From the NCBI GenBank assembly GCA_016432325.1, contig CP066684.1:641018-705017 (forward strand): a DNA stretch of 64,000 nucleotides. Reading direction: 5' to 3'. Position numbers and translations under genes: made by a program. The notes under the pieces were generated by a model. It was not told the DNA's origin. It saw nothing but the letters and a program-made list of their open reading frames with translations, and searched no databases. Shown one piece after another: positions 40,701 to 48,071 of the stretch. How positions within the stretch are numbered: the first letter of the stretch is position 1; each line of letters opens with the position of its first letter. The stretch comes from Candidatus Aenigmatarchaeota archaeon. GTDB taxonomy: Archaea; Aenigmatarchaeota; Aenigmatarchaeia; PWEA01; JACQIF01.

Positions 40701-41413
40701 ACGTCGTTGGTGTGGCCGGCCCATGTAATATTGACGGTCACGGACGTGGCGTTGACGATGGCGCTCGTGTTGAAGTAGTACCTGTGGTCCTCGCTCTCGT
40801 TGATGTCGAGCTTGCCGCGGAACTGGCCCACGCCGTTCGTCGCTCCTGACGTGCTGAGGCTGTTGTTGGCGTCGATAGGAATGTCCATAATCACCGTTAT
40901 GTTCGCGTAGTGCGTCGCGTTGGTGGAGTTCGTGACGTTGAGCAGGCCGTAGTACCGCCCCGGAGGACATGCCCTTGCGGCCGAGAAGAGGACCGTCAGG
41001 TTCTCGTTGGCTGTCGTGAGGGGGATCGTTATGTTCGTGCGCACGTCTGTGCCGTTCTTGACGAAGAGGGGCGTCTGGGCGCCTGTGCTGCCGCAGCTGG
41101 CGGAGCCGTAGCCCGACGTGCCCGTGGCCCAGTCGTTCTCTGTGCCCGGCTGCGTGTAGTTTCTCAGAACCGTGTGCGTGTTGTTTATCACGGCCGCTAT
41201 AAGCGCTGGTATGGCCGTATCGTTGCGCCATATCGTGATGTTGGCTTCGTATTGCCTGCCTGTGTCGGCCGTTGTCCAGTTGAGGCGTATCGTGTCCTGC
41301 GTGACGTTGAACTGAGCCGGAACCGGGAGGCTGTACACAACGGCTTCGGCGACAGAGGCCGCAAGCAGGCCAGCAAGTATTACAGCGGCGACCAAAGCCA
41401 GTTTACGGTCCAT
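37727..41413 (-). CDS. large secreted, membrane-anchored glycoprotein-like protein
   Basis: 1228 residues. Signal peptide (about 4-24), then about 900 residues of beta-sandwich repeats very rich in Asn-X-Ser/Thr (many dozens of sites), a Ser/Asp linker (about 928-945), two more Ig-like domains with CARDB/NPCBM-type pattern (DIGVKNTGDTTQSGVELAVEG), a coiled coil (about 1075-1160), one membrane helix (about 1165-1188) and a Lys-rich cytoplasmic tail. Likely an S-layer-type or adhesive cell-surface protein. Translationally coupled to 36822-37730. Confidence 0.8.
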   Translation of the reverse strand: MDRKLALVAAVILAGLLAASVAEAVVYSLPVPAQFNVTQDTIRLNWTTADTGRQYEANITIWRNDTAIPALIAAVINNTHTVLRNYTQPGTENDWATGTSGYGSASCGSTGAQTPLFVKNGTDVRTNITIPLTTANENLTVLFSAARACPPGRYYGLLNVTNSTNATHYANITVIMDIPIDANNSLSTSGATNGVGQFRGKLDINESEDHRYYFNTSAIVNATSVTVNITWAGHTNDVDLFLFDENNVFLTGSSGRNLSETLTFMYPQAARMFNVRVYGNNTTSQIDYQGPGGFLIYGTLNATNASTSATLNRINFTGLAPSERHTVNIVLTNTGSINQTNVTEASELYLMQRFSSNAPTGAQNFTLRVPDFVTKIDARLNWTGGVNYTLRLIKPDGTLVGTSSNKSHLSNKTGSVSEEFVTFTPSGATIGFDDDGTWTVEVANNTAGPVLYNVTAKLFINASAWIMSNYTTRTFNQTGLTNNYGTHQINLTAQNDTLSGEVGGRLRYTSLSGAIHDIPLNSTVVTAELMVNSTYNRSTITITDNIGVNRTGLGSILLNISVNNTGNADLTFDARANSTGLNLTSNSSKFLDFSTTDPTGTLSANTGSNLNLTITADTLETLNTEGLYVGWVTLNDTGARPYQTFNLTVRVNLTSEIDVRVRDALHVGNNEIENVTQTNNITVAAEVFYKNGTEITDMINATGNFTVYIFEGNTSTRYPSSGTLNVTNESITSTDDVPLLQNGRYEFNATLPPDSARPGGYYSVFVGASDVRLGTTLKGNGTNSTIRVNNSGLYFVAIDSTSVTVADNSVAYFNFSVRNLGTFAPGGFINISTNSNLVITPDAENSTACTDGTKVGNGFRLESVTAANSIDPDGTEVCRLAFKLDPNNVTSSTSATLTISATGEAADYGDLSISLTITDADSSSSSSSSSSSDSSSDTTADEAAAEETAEEDVLDIASYPADVEIVQGGNKSVDIGVKNTGDTTQSGVELAVEGVDASWFGVDPESVDILADETVTFAVSYAIPADAAIGEHAITYKASNADNEGSVTATLTVQPSNETKAKIEATYAAKLQNITTVETRINDLSKRGYNLTEANATLAELKEKMRLAGEAIASGDYIEANALLAEADELLSKLHLQLAEAVPASGTSLLLIAGIVVAVAVGGLVVYMFLPPAKQATTVGGFTYGPPDGGSPLERAKQRLKALVEKIKQKLPKKKTGVTFNVPQGGQA

Positions 41414-41493
41414 CCAAGCCCCTCACGTGCCTGATACTTGGACGCGCCATATAAATCTTCGGAGCTGAGGAGGCGCGCTGTCATTAAAGGCTT

Positions 41494-41991
41494 TCAGCAT
41501 ATATTCTGGCCCTTTTCCTCCAGAACGGCCTTGCTTATCATGAACGGAACGTCCGCGCGCAGCGCAATCGCCAGCGCGTCGCTGGGCCTCGAATCCAGAC
41601 GAAGCACAGTGTCTCCGGAACGCAGGACGAGTTCCGCGTAGTATATGTCATTCCCGAACCTCGTCATCGCCGCCTCTTCGACGGTGATGTTGAAGCTGCT
41701 CAGCGTCTCCGCGTAGAGGTCGTGTGTGGTCGGCCTCAGTTCAACGGTCTTCTCCTTGCCCAGCCTTATCGAACGGGCCTGGTCCGGCGTCGTGTCGGCC
41801 ACGATGGCCGTGCAGTCGCGGCCGATTATGAGCGTCGTTCCCTGTATATCGATGACGTTCGCCTCGACGAACTCCGGTCCTCCGAAGAGTCCTGCATATT
41901 CTGCGGCGGCTGTGGCGGCCAGAAGGAGCAGCGTAAGTATCAGGAGTTTTACGACAAAGGGCATCTGCCTGCGCGGGGCGCGGTGCTTCAT
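41494..41991 (-). CDS. DUF151/bifunctional nuclease-domain protein, membrane-anchored
   Basis: 165 residues from ATG 41991, leaderless from TATA TTTTTATACC (42010-42019, minus strand). N-terminal basic stretch and one membrane helix (about 11-30), then a DUF151 (BFN) domain: FGNDIYYAELVLRSGDTVLRLDSRPSDALAIALRADVPFMISKAVLEE. The domain is a proposed DNase/RNase in plants and is common in archaea as a soluble protein; an N-terminal anchor is less usual. Confidence 0.85.
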   Translation of the reverse strand: MKHRAPRRQMPFVVKLLILTLLLLAATAAAEYAGLFGGPEFVEANVIDIQGTTLIIGRDCTAIVADTTPDQARSIRLGKEKTVELRPTTHDLYAETLSSFNITVEEAAMTRFGNDIYYAELVLRSGDTVLRLDSRPSDALAIALRADVPFMISKAVLEEKGQNIC

Positions 41992-42026
41992 ACGGCCGAT
42001 TGTTCCGGCCGGTATAAAAAGGATGT

Positions 42027-42066
42027 TGGCGCCCCCGGTGATGCACACTTTTTAAGAAAAAGTGTG
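42027..42066 (-). repeat. hairpin plus copy of the tRNA-Arg 3' end
   Basis: On the minus strand, after tRNA-Arg, the hairpin CACACTTTTT-CTT-AAAAAGTGTG (42066-42044) is followed by CACCGGGGGCGCCA (42040-42027), an exact 14-nt copy of the tRNA 3' end including CCA. The hairpin matches the one at 62815-62835. Confidence 0.75.
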
Positions 42067-42105
42067 GGCAAAAAACGACGTCCGTGCGACCTAAGATATA
42101 GAGGT

Positions 42106-42215
42106 TGGCGCCCCCGGTGGGATTCGAACCCACGACCCCTTGCTTAGGAGGCTTGCACGCCTTGAACCGAGATCCAAAAACAAAGTGCTCTGAATCCAAA
42201 CTGAGCTACGAGGGC
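42106..42215 (-). tRNA. tRNA-Arg(CCU) with intron at 29/30
   Basis: Acceptor GCCCTCG/CGGGGGC with discriminator G and encoded CCA; D stem GCTC/GAGC; T arm GTGGG-TTCGAAT-CCCAC. Removing 42153-42182 (30 nt) gives anticodon stem CTTGC/GCAAG around loop CTCCTAA, anticodon CCU. The intron thus lies inside the anticodon stem between positions 29 and 30, not at the usual 37/38. Exact cut sites are inferred from restoring the cloverleaf. TATA AAATAAACC (about 42236-42244, minus strand). Confidence 0.8.
42153..42182 (-). other. tRNA-Arg intron
   Basis: 30 nt starting TGTTTTTGG and ending GCGTGCAA. TTGT near the 5' junction can pair with GCAA at the 3' junction, forming a relaxed BHB. Confidence 0.65.
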
Positions 42216-42235
42216 ACTGTCCGAATTAACGAGAA

Positions 42236-42247
42236 GGTTTATTTAAC
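42236..42247. promoter_or_regulatory. shared TATA box, tRNA-Arg and 42269 gene
   Basis: GGTTTATTTAAC on +. tRNA position 1 is 22-25 nt away on the minus strand, ATG 42269 is 22 nt away on +. Confidence 0.5.
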
Positions 42248-42268
42248 TCTTCCTTCCGGGATATTCGC

Positions 42269-42631
42269 ATGCAAACCCTCGATGGCGACGCCCTGAAACA
42301 GGACGACGCTATGAGGCTCAGCGGCGACGTGGAACTCAGGTTCGTCCATTACAACGAGCTGCAAGGCCTGCGGGATTTCAACGGGCGGCTGAGGGAGCTT
42401 TCGCTGCGCATGTATTTCCCCGTCTTCAAGAAGTCGGGCGACGGCCGCACATTCTTCGACCCGGCGCTGGTCAAGCCCGATGGCCTGACAGGGGAAGATT
42501 TCAGCTACTACGAAAGCGGGCGCCTGCGCGCGACGTGGCATGAGTGCGACGACTCCGAGGGAATGGGCGGTTGGGTCTCGTTCTACCTGAGCGCCGAAGA
42601 GGTCAGGACGCTTGCAAAGGAAGCGGCCTAG
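42269..42631 (+). CDS. hypothetical protein
   Basis: 120 residues, hydrophilic. Contains FVHYNELQGLRDFNGRLREL and WHECDDSEGMGGWVSFYLSAEEV; no known family. Leaderless start. Overlaps the PINA-like gene by 4 nt at the 3' ends. Confidence 0.6.
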   Translation: MQTLDGDALKQDDAMRLSGDVELRFVHYNELQGLRDFNGRLRELSLRMYFPVFKKSGDGRTFFDPALVKPDGLTGEDFSYYESGRLRATWHECDDSEGMGGWVSFYLSAEEVRTLAKEAA

Positions 42632-44445
42632 ACGAAGACCTTTACCTCTTTACTCGTCGCCAACGCGTTCACCAGCTTCTTGCCGAGGTCCGAGTCCTTG
42701 GACAGGCGTATCTGCGACGTCTTCCCAACGGTCGCCGTGAACAGGTACTCGTCGGCGATGTACGTATTCGCGTTCTTGCCGCGCATCTTGTCCTCGAAGA
42801 AGAGCACGATGTACGCGCCCGTTTCATCGACCTCGAACGGCACCTGCTTGCCCAGCGTTTCGACCTTGGGCTGCACGTCTATGGAAACGCCGAGCTTGCG
42901 TTCTATCTCCGAGATGTTCTTGCCGGCTTTCCCGATGAGGCGTGGAATCATCTCGTTCTTCACCTTCACAACTACGCGCGTGTCGCTGATGAACTCCACC
43001 TTCATTCCGGGATCGAATTCGCGCAGCGCGTCGCGTATGCGTTCCGCGGCCAGCTTCTTCAGGGGGTCGTCGCGCTCTTCTGTCACGGGGATAACGACGT
43101 TCTCCTCGCCGAAGGTGTAGATTTCGTACTCAAGGTTCGCGGTCTCGAAGTCGCGTATCTCCACGACAGGACGGGCCAGGTCCTGCTCCGTCATTCCGGT
43201 GGGAACGCGGACCTTCATGTCTATCGAATAGACCTTGGCGACGGTCCCGTCCTTGACGTACACGATGGTGTCGAGGATGTGCGGTATCATGCCGAGCTCC
43301 GTCCGTCCGATGAAGCGCTGTATGGCGTCCACGGGCTTCGTCGCGTGCACGACTCCGACCATGCCGACTCCCGCGAGGCGCATGTCCGCAAATACGCGGA
43401 AGTCCGCCGTCTTGCGAATCTCGTCGTATATCGTGTAGTCCGGTCGCACCAACAGCAGGATGTCCGCGGTGTTCGCCATGTTGCCGTTCAGGGGACCGTA
43501 CTGCGTCACCTCCGCAGGGACGCGCAGGTCCCGCGGAGACTCCATGGTCTTGATTATCTTGTCCTGTTTCAGGTAGAACTCCGCGAGGCTTTGGACAAAC
43601 GTGGACTTGCCGGAGCCGGGCGGCCCCGATATGAGGATTCCTTCCGCGTGTTCGCGCAGGCGCGCTATCAGTTTTTCAGTCGGCTTGTAGTCCTCAAGCG
43701 TCAGCTTCACGAGCGGCCGTACGACCGTAATCTCGTAGTCGCGGGAGAACGGCGGTTTCGTGATCGCGATGCGGTACTCTCCTATCTGTATCACTTCGGC
43801 GCCGGTCATCGTTATCTCGAACTGGGCGTCGTCGCGGTGGCGCGCCACGTAGACGATGTTCTCGGCCATCTGCTCGAGTTCCGCGCGCGTGAGCGCGTCG
43901 CGGCGCAGTTTCACAAGCGTCACGTGACCGGGTTTGCCGTGCTTGGCCTGCGGAACGGCCCCTTCCTTCAGGTGCAGGGACATCGTCTCCTTATCCAGGA
44001 GATCCTCGAAAAGAAGCTTGTACTTCTCCTCTGTCGGCGCCACGTAAAAGACGTTGAGGCCATCGGCCTGCGCGACTTCGGACTGCACGAGATCCGCGGT
44101 ATAAAGCGTCGCGTTGAACTCCTTGGCCGCGTCGCGTATGAGCGCGTCTATGCGGCCCTTCTTCGCTAGCTTTATCTCCTCGGCCGTCGGGCGGCGTCCG
44201 GTCGTCGTTATCTTCAGGCCTTTCGCGTCCGCCAGTTCGCGGAGCTTCTTTATCTCCCTGAGGCCGTCGAAACCTATTTCCAAGCCGCGGTTGGCCTGCG
44301 ACTGAAGTTCGTCCAGAACCATCTCCGGAATCACGATTTCAACGTCGCGGAGGTCTCCTGCGTCTATCATCTCGGACAGCTTGCCGTCTATTATTATGCT
44401 CGTGTCCGGGACGATACGTTTGACTGATTCGTTGTTCTCTTTCAT
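42628..44445 (-). CDS. PIN domain - ATPase - KH protein (PINA-like)
   Basis: 605 residues. PIN nuclease-like domain (about 8-140: VPDTSIIIDGKLSEMI, VIPEMVLDEL, DALIRDAAKEFNATLYTAD), then a PilT/VirB11-type ATPase with Walker A ISGPPGSGKST (about 270-280) and the box VRPDYTIYDEIRKTADFRVFADMRLAGVGMVGVVHA, then KH-like RNA/DNA-binding repeats (VVVKVKNEMIPRLIGKAGKNISEIERKLG, about 500-528). Sulfolobus PINA acts with Hjc on Holliday junctions; an Hjc gene lies 3 kb away. GGTGA precedes the ATG. Follows dnaG after 63 nt. Confidence 0.9.
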   Translation of the reverse strand: MKENNESVKRIVPDTSIIIDGKLSEMIDAGDLRDVEIVIPEMVLDELQSQANRGLEIGFDGLREIKKLRELADAKGLKITTTGRRPTAEEIKLAKKGRIDALIRDAAKEFNATLYTADLVQSEVAQADGLNVFYVAPTEEKYKLLFEDLLDKETMSLHLKEGAVPQAKHGKPGHVTLVKLRRDALTRAELEQMAENIVYVARHRDDAQFEITMTGAEVIQIGEYRIAITKPPFSRDYEITVVRPLVKLTLEDYKPTEKLIARLREHAEGILISGPPGSGKSTFVQSLAEFYLKQDKIIKTMESPRDLRVPAEVTQYGPLNGNMANTADILLLVRPDYTIYDEIRKTADFRVFADMRLAGVGMVGVVHATKPVDAIQRFIGRTELGMIPHILDTIVYVKDGTVAKVYSIDMKVRVPTGMTEQDLARPVVEIRDFETANLEYEIYTFGEENVVIPVTEERDDPLKKLAAERIRDALREFDPGMKVEFISDTRVVVKVKNEMIPRLIGKAGKNISEIERKLGVSIDVQPKVETLGKQVPFEVDETGAYIVLFFEDKMRGKNANTYIADEYLFTATVGKTSQIRLSKDSDLGKKLVNALATSKEVKVFV

Positions 44446-44508
44446 TTGTTTTCACCTTTTTGTTTTTCTTCGCAGCCGCCCGCAGGCGGATGTAAGAGTA
44501 TGATGCGA

Positions 44509-45765
44509 CTACGCGAGGTCCCGTGCTGTCATGACGTTCATCGTTCTCGGTATGCGCACGCGTTTCTCGAGCTTCATTCCTATGACGTTCCTGACGTTCT
44601 GGGCCTTGGCGAAGTTGATTAGTTTCTGGTCTACTGTCCCGTCCAGAACGACCGTGTGCGTGCCGTCGACCTCGCGCATGGCGTTGAAGACCTCCTTGGT
44701 CGGAATCTTACCGAGCACGTCCAGCCTCGCGTCCAAAAGATACGCCGCCCGAGTGCCTGTGAGGCCGTCGAGCACGTCCTTGAGACGGGCGACGTTCTCT
44801 TCTGTCATGCCGGCGGGTCTGCGCTTCGGCCGCTGGGCCTCTTCTTCAGCAGACTCCTCCTTAGACTCGGGTTCGCGTTCGGCGCGCAACGGCGTCTTCT
44901 CTTCCGTATAGTTGCCGCGCGTGCGATCCTCGAACGGTTTTTCAAGGTCGCGGCGCGCCGTTTCTATGGTTACGCGTTCGCGCAGCGACTTGTAAATCTC
45001 CTTCTTCGTCAGCTCTTCGACCTCCTTGCCGTATGGGGCGCGCGCCACGAATTCCAGTTCGACGCCCTTTTGGACCATCTCCCTGAGTATCAGGTCGCCT
45101 CCCCGGTCTCCGTCCAAAAACGCCGTCACGGACTTTCTTTTGGAAAGTTCGACGACCGCGTCAGGAACGGACGTGCCTTCCACGGCTATCGTGTTCTTTA
45201 TTCCGTTTCGCAGCAGTTTGAGCACGTCTGCGCGCCCCTCGCAGACCACGATTTCTTCAGAGACTTCGAGGTCTGGGCCGCATGGAAGGCCTTTGTAAGA
45301 CATCACTTCCGACGTGCGAACGGCGCCGACTACTTCTTCCATCATCTCGGTGCGCTCGGGCATCTTGTCTTCGAGCTGCGAAAGCAAGTCCTTGGCGCGC
45401 TCGACGAGATACTTCCGCTTGTTGGAACGGACGTCTTCAACTTTGTCTACGGTTATCTTGGTCTCGCACGGGCCGATGCGTTCAATCGTTTCGAGCGTGG
45501 CCGCTATCAGGGCAGTTTCGCTCGCGTCGAGCGAGGACGGGATTTCAATCATTCCCTCGCTCTTGCCGCCCTCGCTCTTGAGGGAGACCTCTATCCTGCC
45601 GATTCGCCCTGTGCGCTGCAGTTCGCGCAGATCCATGTCCGCGCCGAGGAGTCCCTCGGTCTGTCCGAAGACGGCTCCTATCACGTCGGGCTTGTCTATG
45701 ACGCCGCTTGCTGTGAAGCGGGCTACTATCGTATACTTTGATGTTGCTTGTGCCAGTTTGGCCAT
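44509..45765 (-). CDS. dnaG: archaeal DnaG primase-like protein
   Basis: 418 residues from ATG 45765, with GGAGGT eight bases upstream; ATG 45780 is less likely. N-terminal domain TSKYTIVARFTASGVIDKPDVIGAVFGQTEGLLG, TOPRIM domain VVCEGRADVLKLLRNGIKNTIAVEG and FLDGDRGGDLILREM (about 185-260), and a C-terminal helical domain. In archaea DnaG is mainly an exosome subunit binding poly(A) RNA, with primase activity shown in Sulfolobus. An acidic linker lies at about 300-330. TATA TGTATAATAGG (about 45803-45813, minus strand). Confidence 0.93.
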   Translation of the reverse strand: MAKLAQATSKYTIVARFTASGVIDKPDVIGAVFGQTEGLLGADMDLRELQRTGRIGRIEVSLKSEGGKSEGMIEIPSSLDASETALIAATLETIERIGPCETKITVDKVEDVRSNKRKYLVERAKDLLSQLEDKMPERTEMMEEVVGAVRTSEVMSYKGLPCGPDLEVSEEIVVCEGRADVLKLLRNGIKNTIAVEGTSVPDAVVELSKRKSVTAFLDGDRGGDLILREMVQKGVELEFVARAPYGKEVEELTKKEIYKSLRERVTIETARRDLEKPFEDRTRGNYTEEKTPLRAEREPESKEESAEEEAQRPKRRPAGMTEENVARLKDVLDGLTGTRAAYLLDARLDVLGKIPTKEVFNAMREVDGTHTVVLDGTVDQKLINFAKAQNVRNVIGMKLEKRVRIPRTMNVMTARDLA

Positions 45766-45941
45766 TGCTATTACCTCCATTGTACCGGCCAGAACGAGAG
45801 TCGCCTATTATACACTCTATCTTTGTGTTCCCACACTGACGGTGAACATGAGACTCGTTCTCCGGTGATTTTTGATGTTTTGTTATCGCGTTTACCAACG
45901 ATGACGTCTGACTTTTGTAATGGTATTTGGCCCGCCGTTAA

Positions 45942-46073
45942 CTACGCGGCCTCACCGTTGGCCTCAGAGGCCATCTCGTCCGGTGTGATCCGACAGGCGC
46001 AAACGTTCTTTCGGTATTGGGGTATCATTCTCTCATACAGCACGTCGCGCATAGCGCAAACAGCAGGCTTCAA
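45942..46073 (-). CDS. possible small Cys-containing protein
   Basis: 43 residues from TTG 46073 (36 from ATG 46052). Contains KNVCACRITPDEM. TATA CTTAAATAAC (46112-46121, minus strand) lies at a suitable distance. Hypothetical; codon choice is like its neighbours but the region could equally be leader RNA. Confidence 0.35.
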   Translation of the reverse strand: MKPAVCAMRDVLYERMIPQYRKNVCACRITPDEMASEANGEAA

Positions 46074-46133
46074 GAATCGATTCTCAATACCTGCTCTGAT
46101 AGGGGAGGGGTAGTTATTTAAGCGTATCTGTAG

Positions 46134-46148
46134 TATAACAGTGTTATA
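46134..46148. promoter_or_regulatory. operator palindrome TATAACA-G-TGTTATA
   Basis: Same half-sites as 36424-36438 and 48914-48928. Between possible small genes upstream of dnaG. Confidence 0.55.
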
Positions 46149-46162
46149 TTCAGGGGATATGT

Positions 46163-46267
46163 GTGCCTAAAAGGGTCGTATATGGTCTATTCGCACACAA
46201 TGCGCATGTTTTGAGCATCTGGCGACGAAAGAACGACGTATACGTCTTTTTGCACGCCGACCGCTGA
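46163..46267 (+). CDS. possible small protein
   Basis: 34 residues from GTG 46163, with CAGGGGAT just upstream: MPKRVVYGLFAHNAHVLSI, then WRRKNDVYVFLHADR. Basic and compact. Lies directly behind the operator palindrome. Weak evidence; could be chance. Confidence 0.3.
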   Translation: MPKRVVYGLFAHNAHVLSIWRRKNDVYVFLHADR

Positions 46268-46296
46268 CTATCTTGGGAAGCAAACGAAAACGCGGA

Positions 46297-46758
46297 CTAT
46301 CCTTTCACCATTTTAGGCAACAAATCAAAGAAGCTCTGGACCTCGTTCTTCATCATCAGCAGCTTGCGCGAAGCCTCTGCCTTGTAGCCCTCGCGGACAT
46401 CCTTGTATATCGCCTTCTCGTAGAACGTTCGAAACGCCGCCCAGACTATCGATTTTTGGATGGGCGTGTCCTGCGGGTATTCGGTCTCGACGGTGGCGCC
46501 CATCGTGATATTCACGTCTCCGACGAACTTGATGTCCCCTTTGTGCACGGGCTTGAGTTTCATGTCGATGTTTATCTTATACGTTATCCTGGTGAACTTG
46601 TCCTTGTAACGGTAGGCCTCGATGATCGATTTTATGTTCTCGCTTTCGCCGAGCTTCACGTGCTCGTAGAGCTTCTCGTCTATGTTCGCCTCGCTGAAGA
46701 CCACGCGCTCGGCCAGAATGTTCTTTATTTCGTGGTAGAGCTGCTGCGGGTTCGGCAC
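46297..46758 (-). CDS. hypothetical protein
   Basis: 153 residues from GTG 46758; the frame is open for about 20 more codons up to the stop of the CBS gene, so a non-standard upstream start is possible. Alternating helices and strands (AAYR-DKFTRITYKINIDMKLKPVHKGDIKFVGDVNITMGATVETEYP). Probably in one operon with the CBS gene. Family not recognised. Confidence 0.6.
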   Translation of the reverse strand: MPNPQQLYHEIKNILAERVVFSEANIDEKLYEHVKLGESENIKSIIEAYRYKDKFTRITYKINIDMKLKPVHKGDIKFVGDVNITMGATVETEYPQDTPIQKSIVWAAFRTFYEKAIYKDVREGYKAEASRKLLMMKNEVQSFFDLLPKMVKG

Positions 46759-46818
46759 GTTCTTTACCTTGAGATTCGGCCGGACGTCAACGTCGTCCTC
46801 GACCTTCAGTTTTGCGAT

Positions 46819-47352
46819 TCAGACCGCCTCCCTGCATTCGTCGCACAGCAGCTCGCCGCTGACGAGCCGTAGGTCCGTCGTGTAGTTGCCGCAGGCCTCG
46901 CAGAGGTCGTCGGCCTCTGCCTTCTGAACGTCCTTCTTGAGCTCCTCGAGCTCTGCGTACAAGTAATCCATCAGTTCCGGAGCGACCCGCAGGACGTCGC
47001 CGTCGGTGAGTATCCCGGCAAGCTTGCCGCTCTCGACGACCATCAGCCGTTTGATGTTCTTCTCGGCCATGAGTTTCATCGCGTCCACGAGCTCCGCGTC
47101 CGCTCCTATCGTAACAGGATTCTTCGTCATCACTTCCTTGACGCGCGCCTTCTTGGCGTCCTTGTTCGACGCCACGATGCGCTTGACGATGTCCTCGCTT
47201 GTAATGAGGCCTACGAGCTTCTGGCCGACGCAAACAGGAACGGAACCTATGTTTTTAGATAGGATTGTTTTGGCGGCTTCGACGACGGTGTCCTCGGGAC
47301 CTATCCTCGACGGCTTCGCCGACATCGCGTCCGCGACCGTTATTTTGCGCAT
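46819..47352 (-). CDS. CBS-pair protein with C-terminal zinc ribbon
   Basis: 177 residues from ATG 47352 (TATA centre 25 nt away); ATG 47361 has GGAG upstream but lies too close to the TATA box. Two CBS repeats (about 1-125: VADAMSAKPSRIGPEDTVVEAAKTILSKNIGSVPV and VKEVMTKNPVTIGADAELVDAMKLMAEKNIKRLMVV) that sense adenine nucleotides, then CEACGNY-ELLCDEC (about 148-173). Partner unknown. Confidence 0.88.
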   Translation of the reverse strand: MRKITVADAMSAKPSRIGPEDTVVEAAKTILSKNIGSVPVCVGQKLVGLITSEDIVKRIVASNKDAKKARVKEVMTKNPVTIGADAELVDAMKLMAEKNIKRLMVVESGKLAGILTDGDVLRVAPELMDYLYAELEELKKDVQKAEADDLCEACGNYTTDLRLVSGELLCDECREAV

Positions 47353-47370
47353 GTTGCTCATTGCTCCTTT

Positions 47371-47383
47371 CGTTTATTTAATG
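47371..47383. promoter_or_regulatory. shared TATA box, CBS gene and hjc
   Basis: CGTTTATTTAATG on +, CATTAAATAAACG on minus; start codons 47352 and 47399. Confidence 0.55.
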
Positions 47384-47398
47384 CCTTGTAGGTATTAT

Positions 47399-47806
47399 AT
47401 GGATAAAAAGGTGAGTGGCGTGACCAACTACAGGAAAGGAGTTCGCTTCGAGTACCGCGTCCGCGACATCTTCCGCAGGCACGGCTATGCGGCCGAGCGC
47501 AAGGCCGCGTCCTCGCCCTACGACATCATGGTCATGAAAGGCGGCCGTGTCGTGTTTGTTGTCGACGCGAAGAAAACATCCGTCTCCGGCAAGAAGCATA
47601 TTCATATCAGCAGGGACGACGTCTCGAAGATAATCAGCAACGCGTCCGTTCTCAACGCGCAGCCGCTGGTCGTCTACGGCTTCAACATGGGCGACGCGTT
47701 TGTCGCGTTCCCCGAAGAGCTCCTGAAGAACGACGGAAAGACCGTGCGTCTGGAGGACGGGATGCTTCTCGAGAAGTTTCTGCAGAGCTACATTCAGGCA
47801 GCCTGA
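47399..47806 (+). CDS. hjc: Holliday junction resolvase Hjc-like
   Basis: 135 residues from ATG 47399. Cuts four-way junctions. RKGVRFEYRVRDIFRRHGYAAERKAASSPYDIMVMKGGRVVFVVDAKKT carries the nuclease residues: Glu in the first helix, Asp of YDIM, and Asp-X-Lys (DAK, where most Hjc have E-X-K). The C-terminal SKIISNASVLNAQPLVVYGF is also typical. The PINA-like partner is encoded nearby. Confidence 0.85.
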   Translation: MDKKVSGVTNYRKGVRFEYRVRDIFRRHGYAAERKAASSPYDIMVMKGGRVVFVVDAKKTSVSGKKHIHISRDDVSKIISNASVLNAQPLVVYGFNMGDAFVAFPEELLKNDGKTVRLEDGMLLEKFLQSYIQAA

Positions 47807-47833
47807 AGACCGCGGGGTCTCCGGCCCTGCCTT

Positions 47834-47989
47834 CTAAAAATCCCTGGATTTCCACATGGATGCCGCCAGAAACGCGCAGCCTGCAAGAGCGGCCAAGACA
47901 GCGACAGGCCAGAGCACCGGCCATTTTAAAGCTGCCAGCACCGCCGCGAGCGTAACCGACGTTCCTACGAAGAGCCATCGTTTGTTCAT
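47834..47989 (-). CDS. very small membrane protein
   Basis: 51 residues from ATG 47989 (frame open to 48028): MNKRWLFVGTSVTLAAVLAAL, then hydrophobic to LAGCAFLAASMW. Two short membrane segments. Family not recognised. Confidence 0.5.
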   Translation of the reverse strand: MNKRWLFVGTSVTLAAVLAALKWPVLWPVAVLAALAGCAFLAASMWKSRDF

Positions 47990-48032
47990 ATTGACCACGG
48001 TATGATTGTCCGCAGACGGACTTTTCATGAAG

Positions 48033-48068
48033 GTTTTTGCGCGTTGGCTTACGCGCTTGGCGCAAAAA
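48033..48068 (+). repeat. hairpin with conserved GTTGGCTTACGCG loop
   Basis: GTTTTTGCGC stem and GCGCAAAAA return strand around the loop GTTGGCTTACGCGCTTG. The same loop with compensating stem changes (CGGC/GCCG) is at 57529-57566. Directly behind the stop of 48072-48803 on the minus strand. Confidence 0.65.
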
Positions 48069-48071
48069 GCT

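Noticed and set aside
42150-42190. Reading tRNA-Arg as a lysine UUU tRNA with a canonical intron
   Set aside because: The stem CTTTG/CAAGG needs a G-U pair and leaves an irregular loop with a G after the anticodon; splicing at 29/30 gives perfect pairing and CCU.
42544-44169. 541-codon open frame on + opposite the PINA-like gene
   Set aside because: It is antisense to a gene with clear PIN, Walker and KH motifs, and its Arg/Val/Tyr/His-rich composition is that of a shadow frame.
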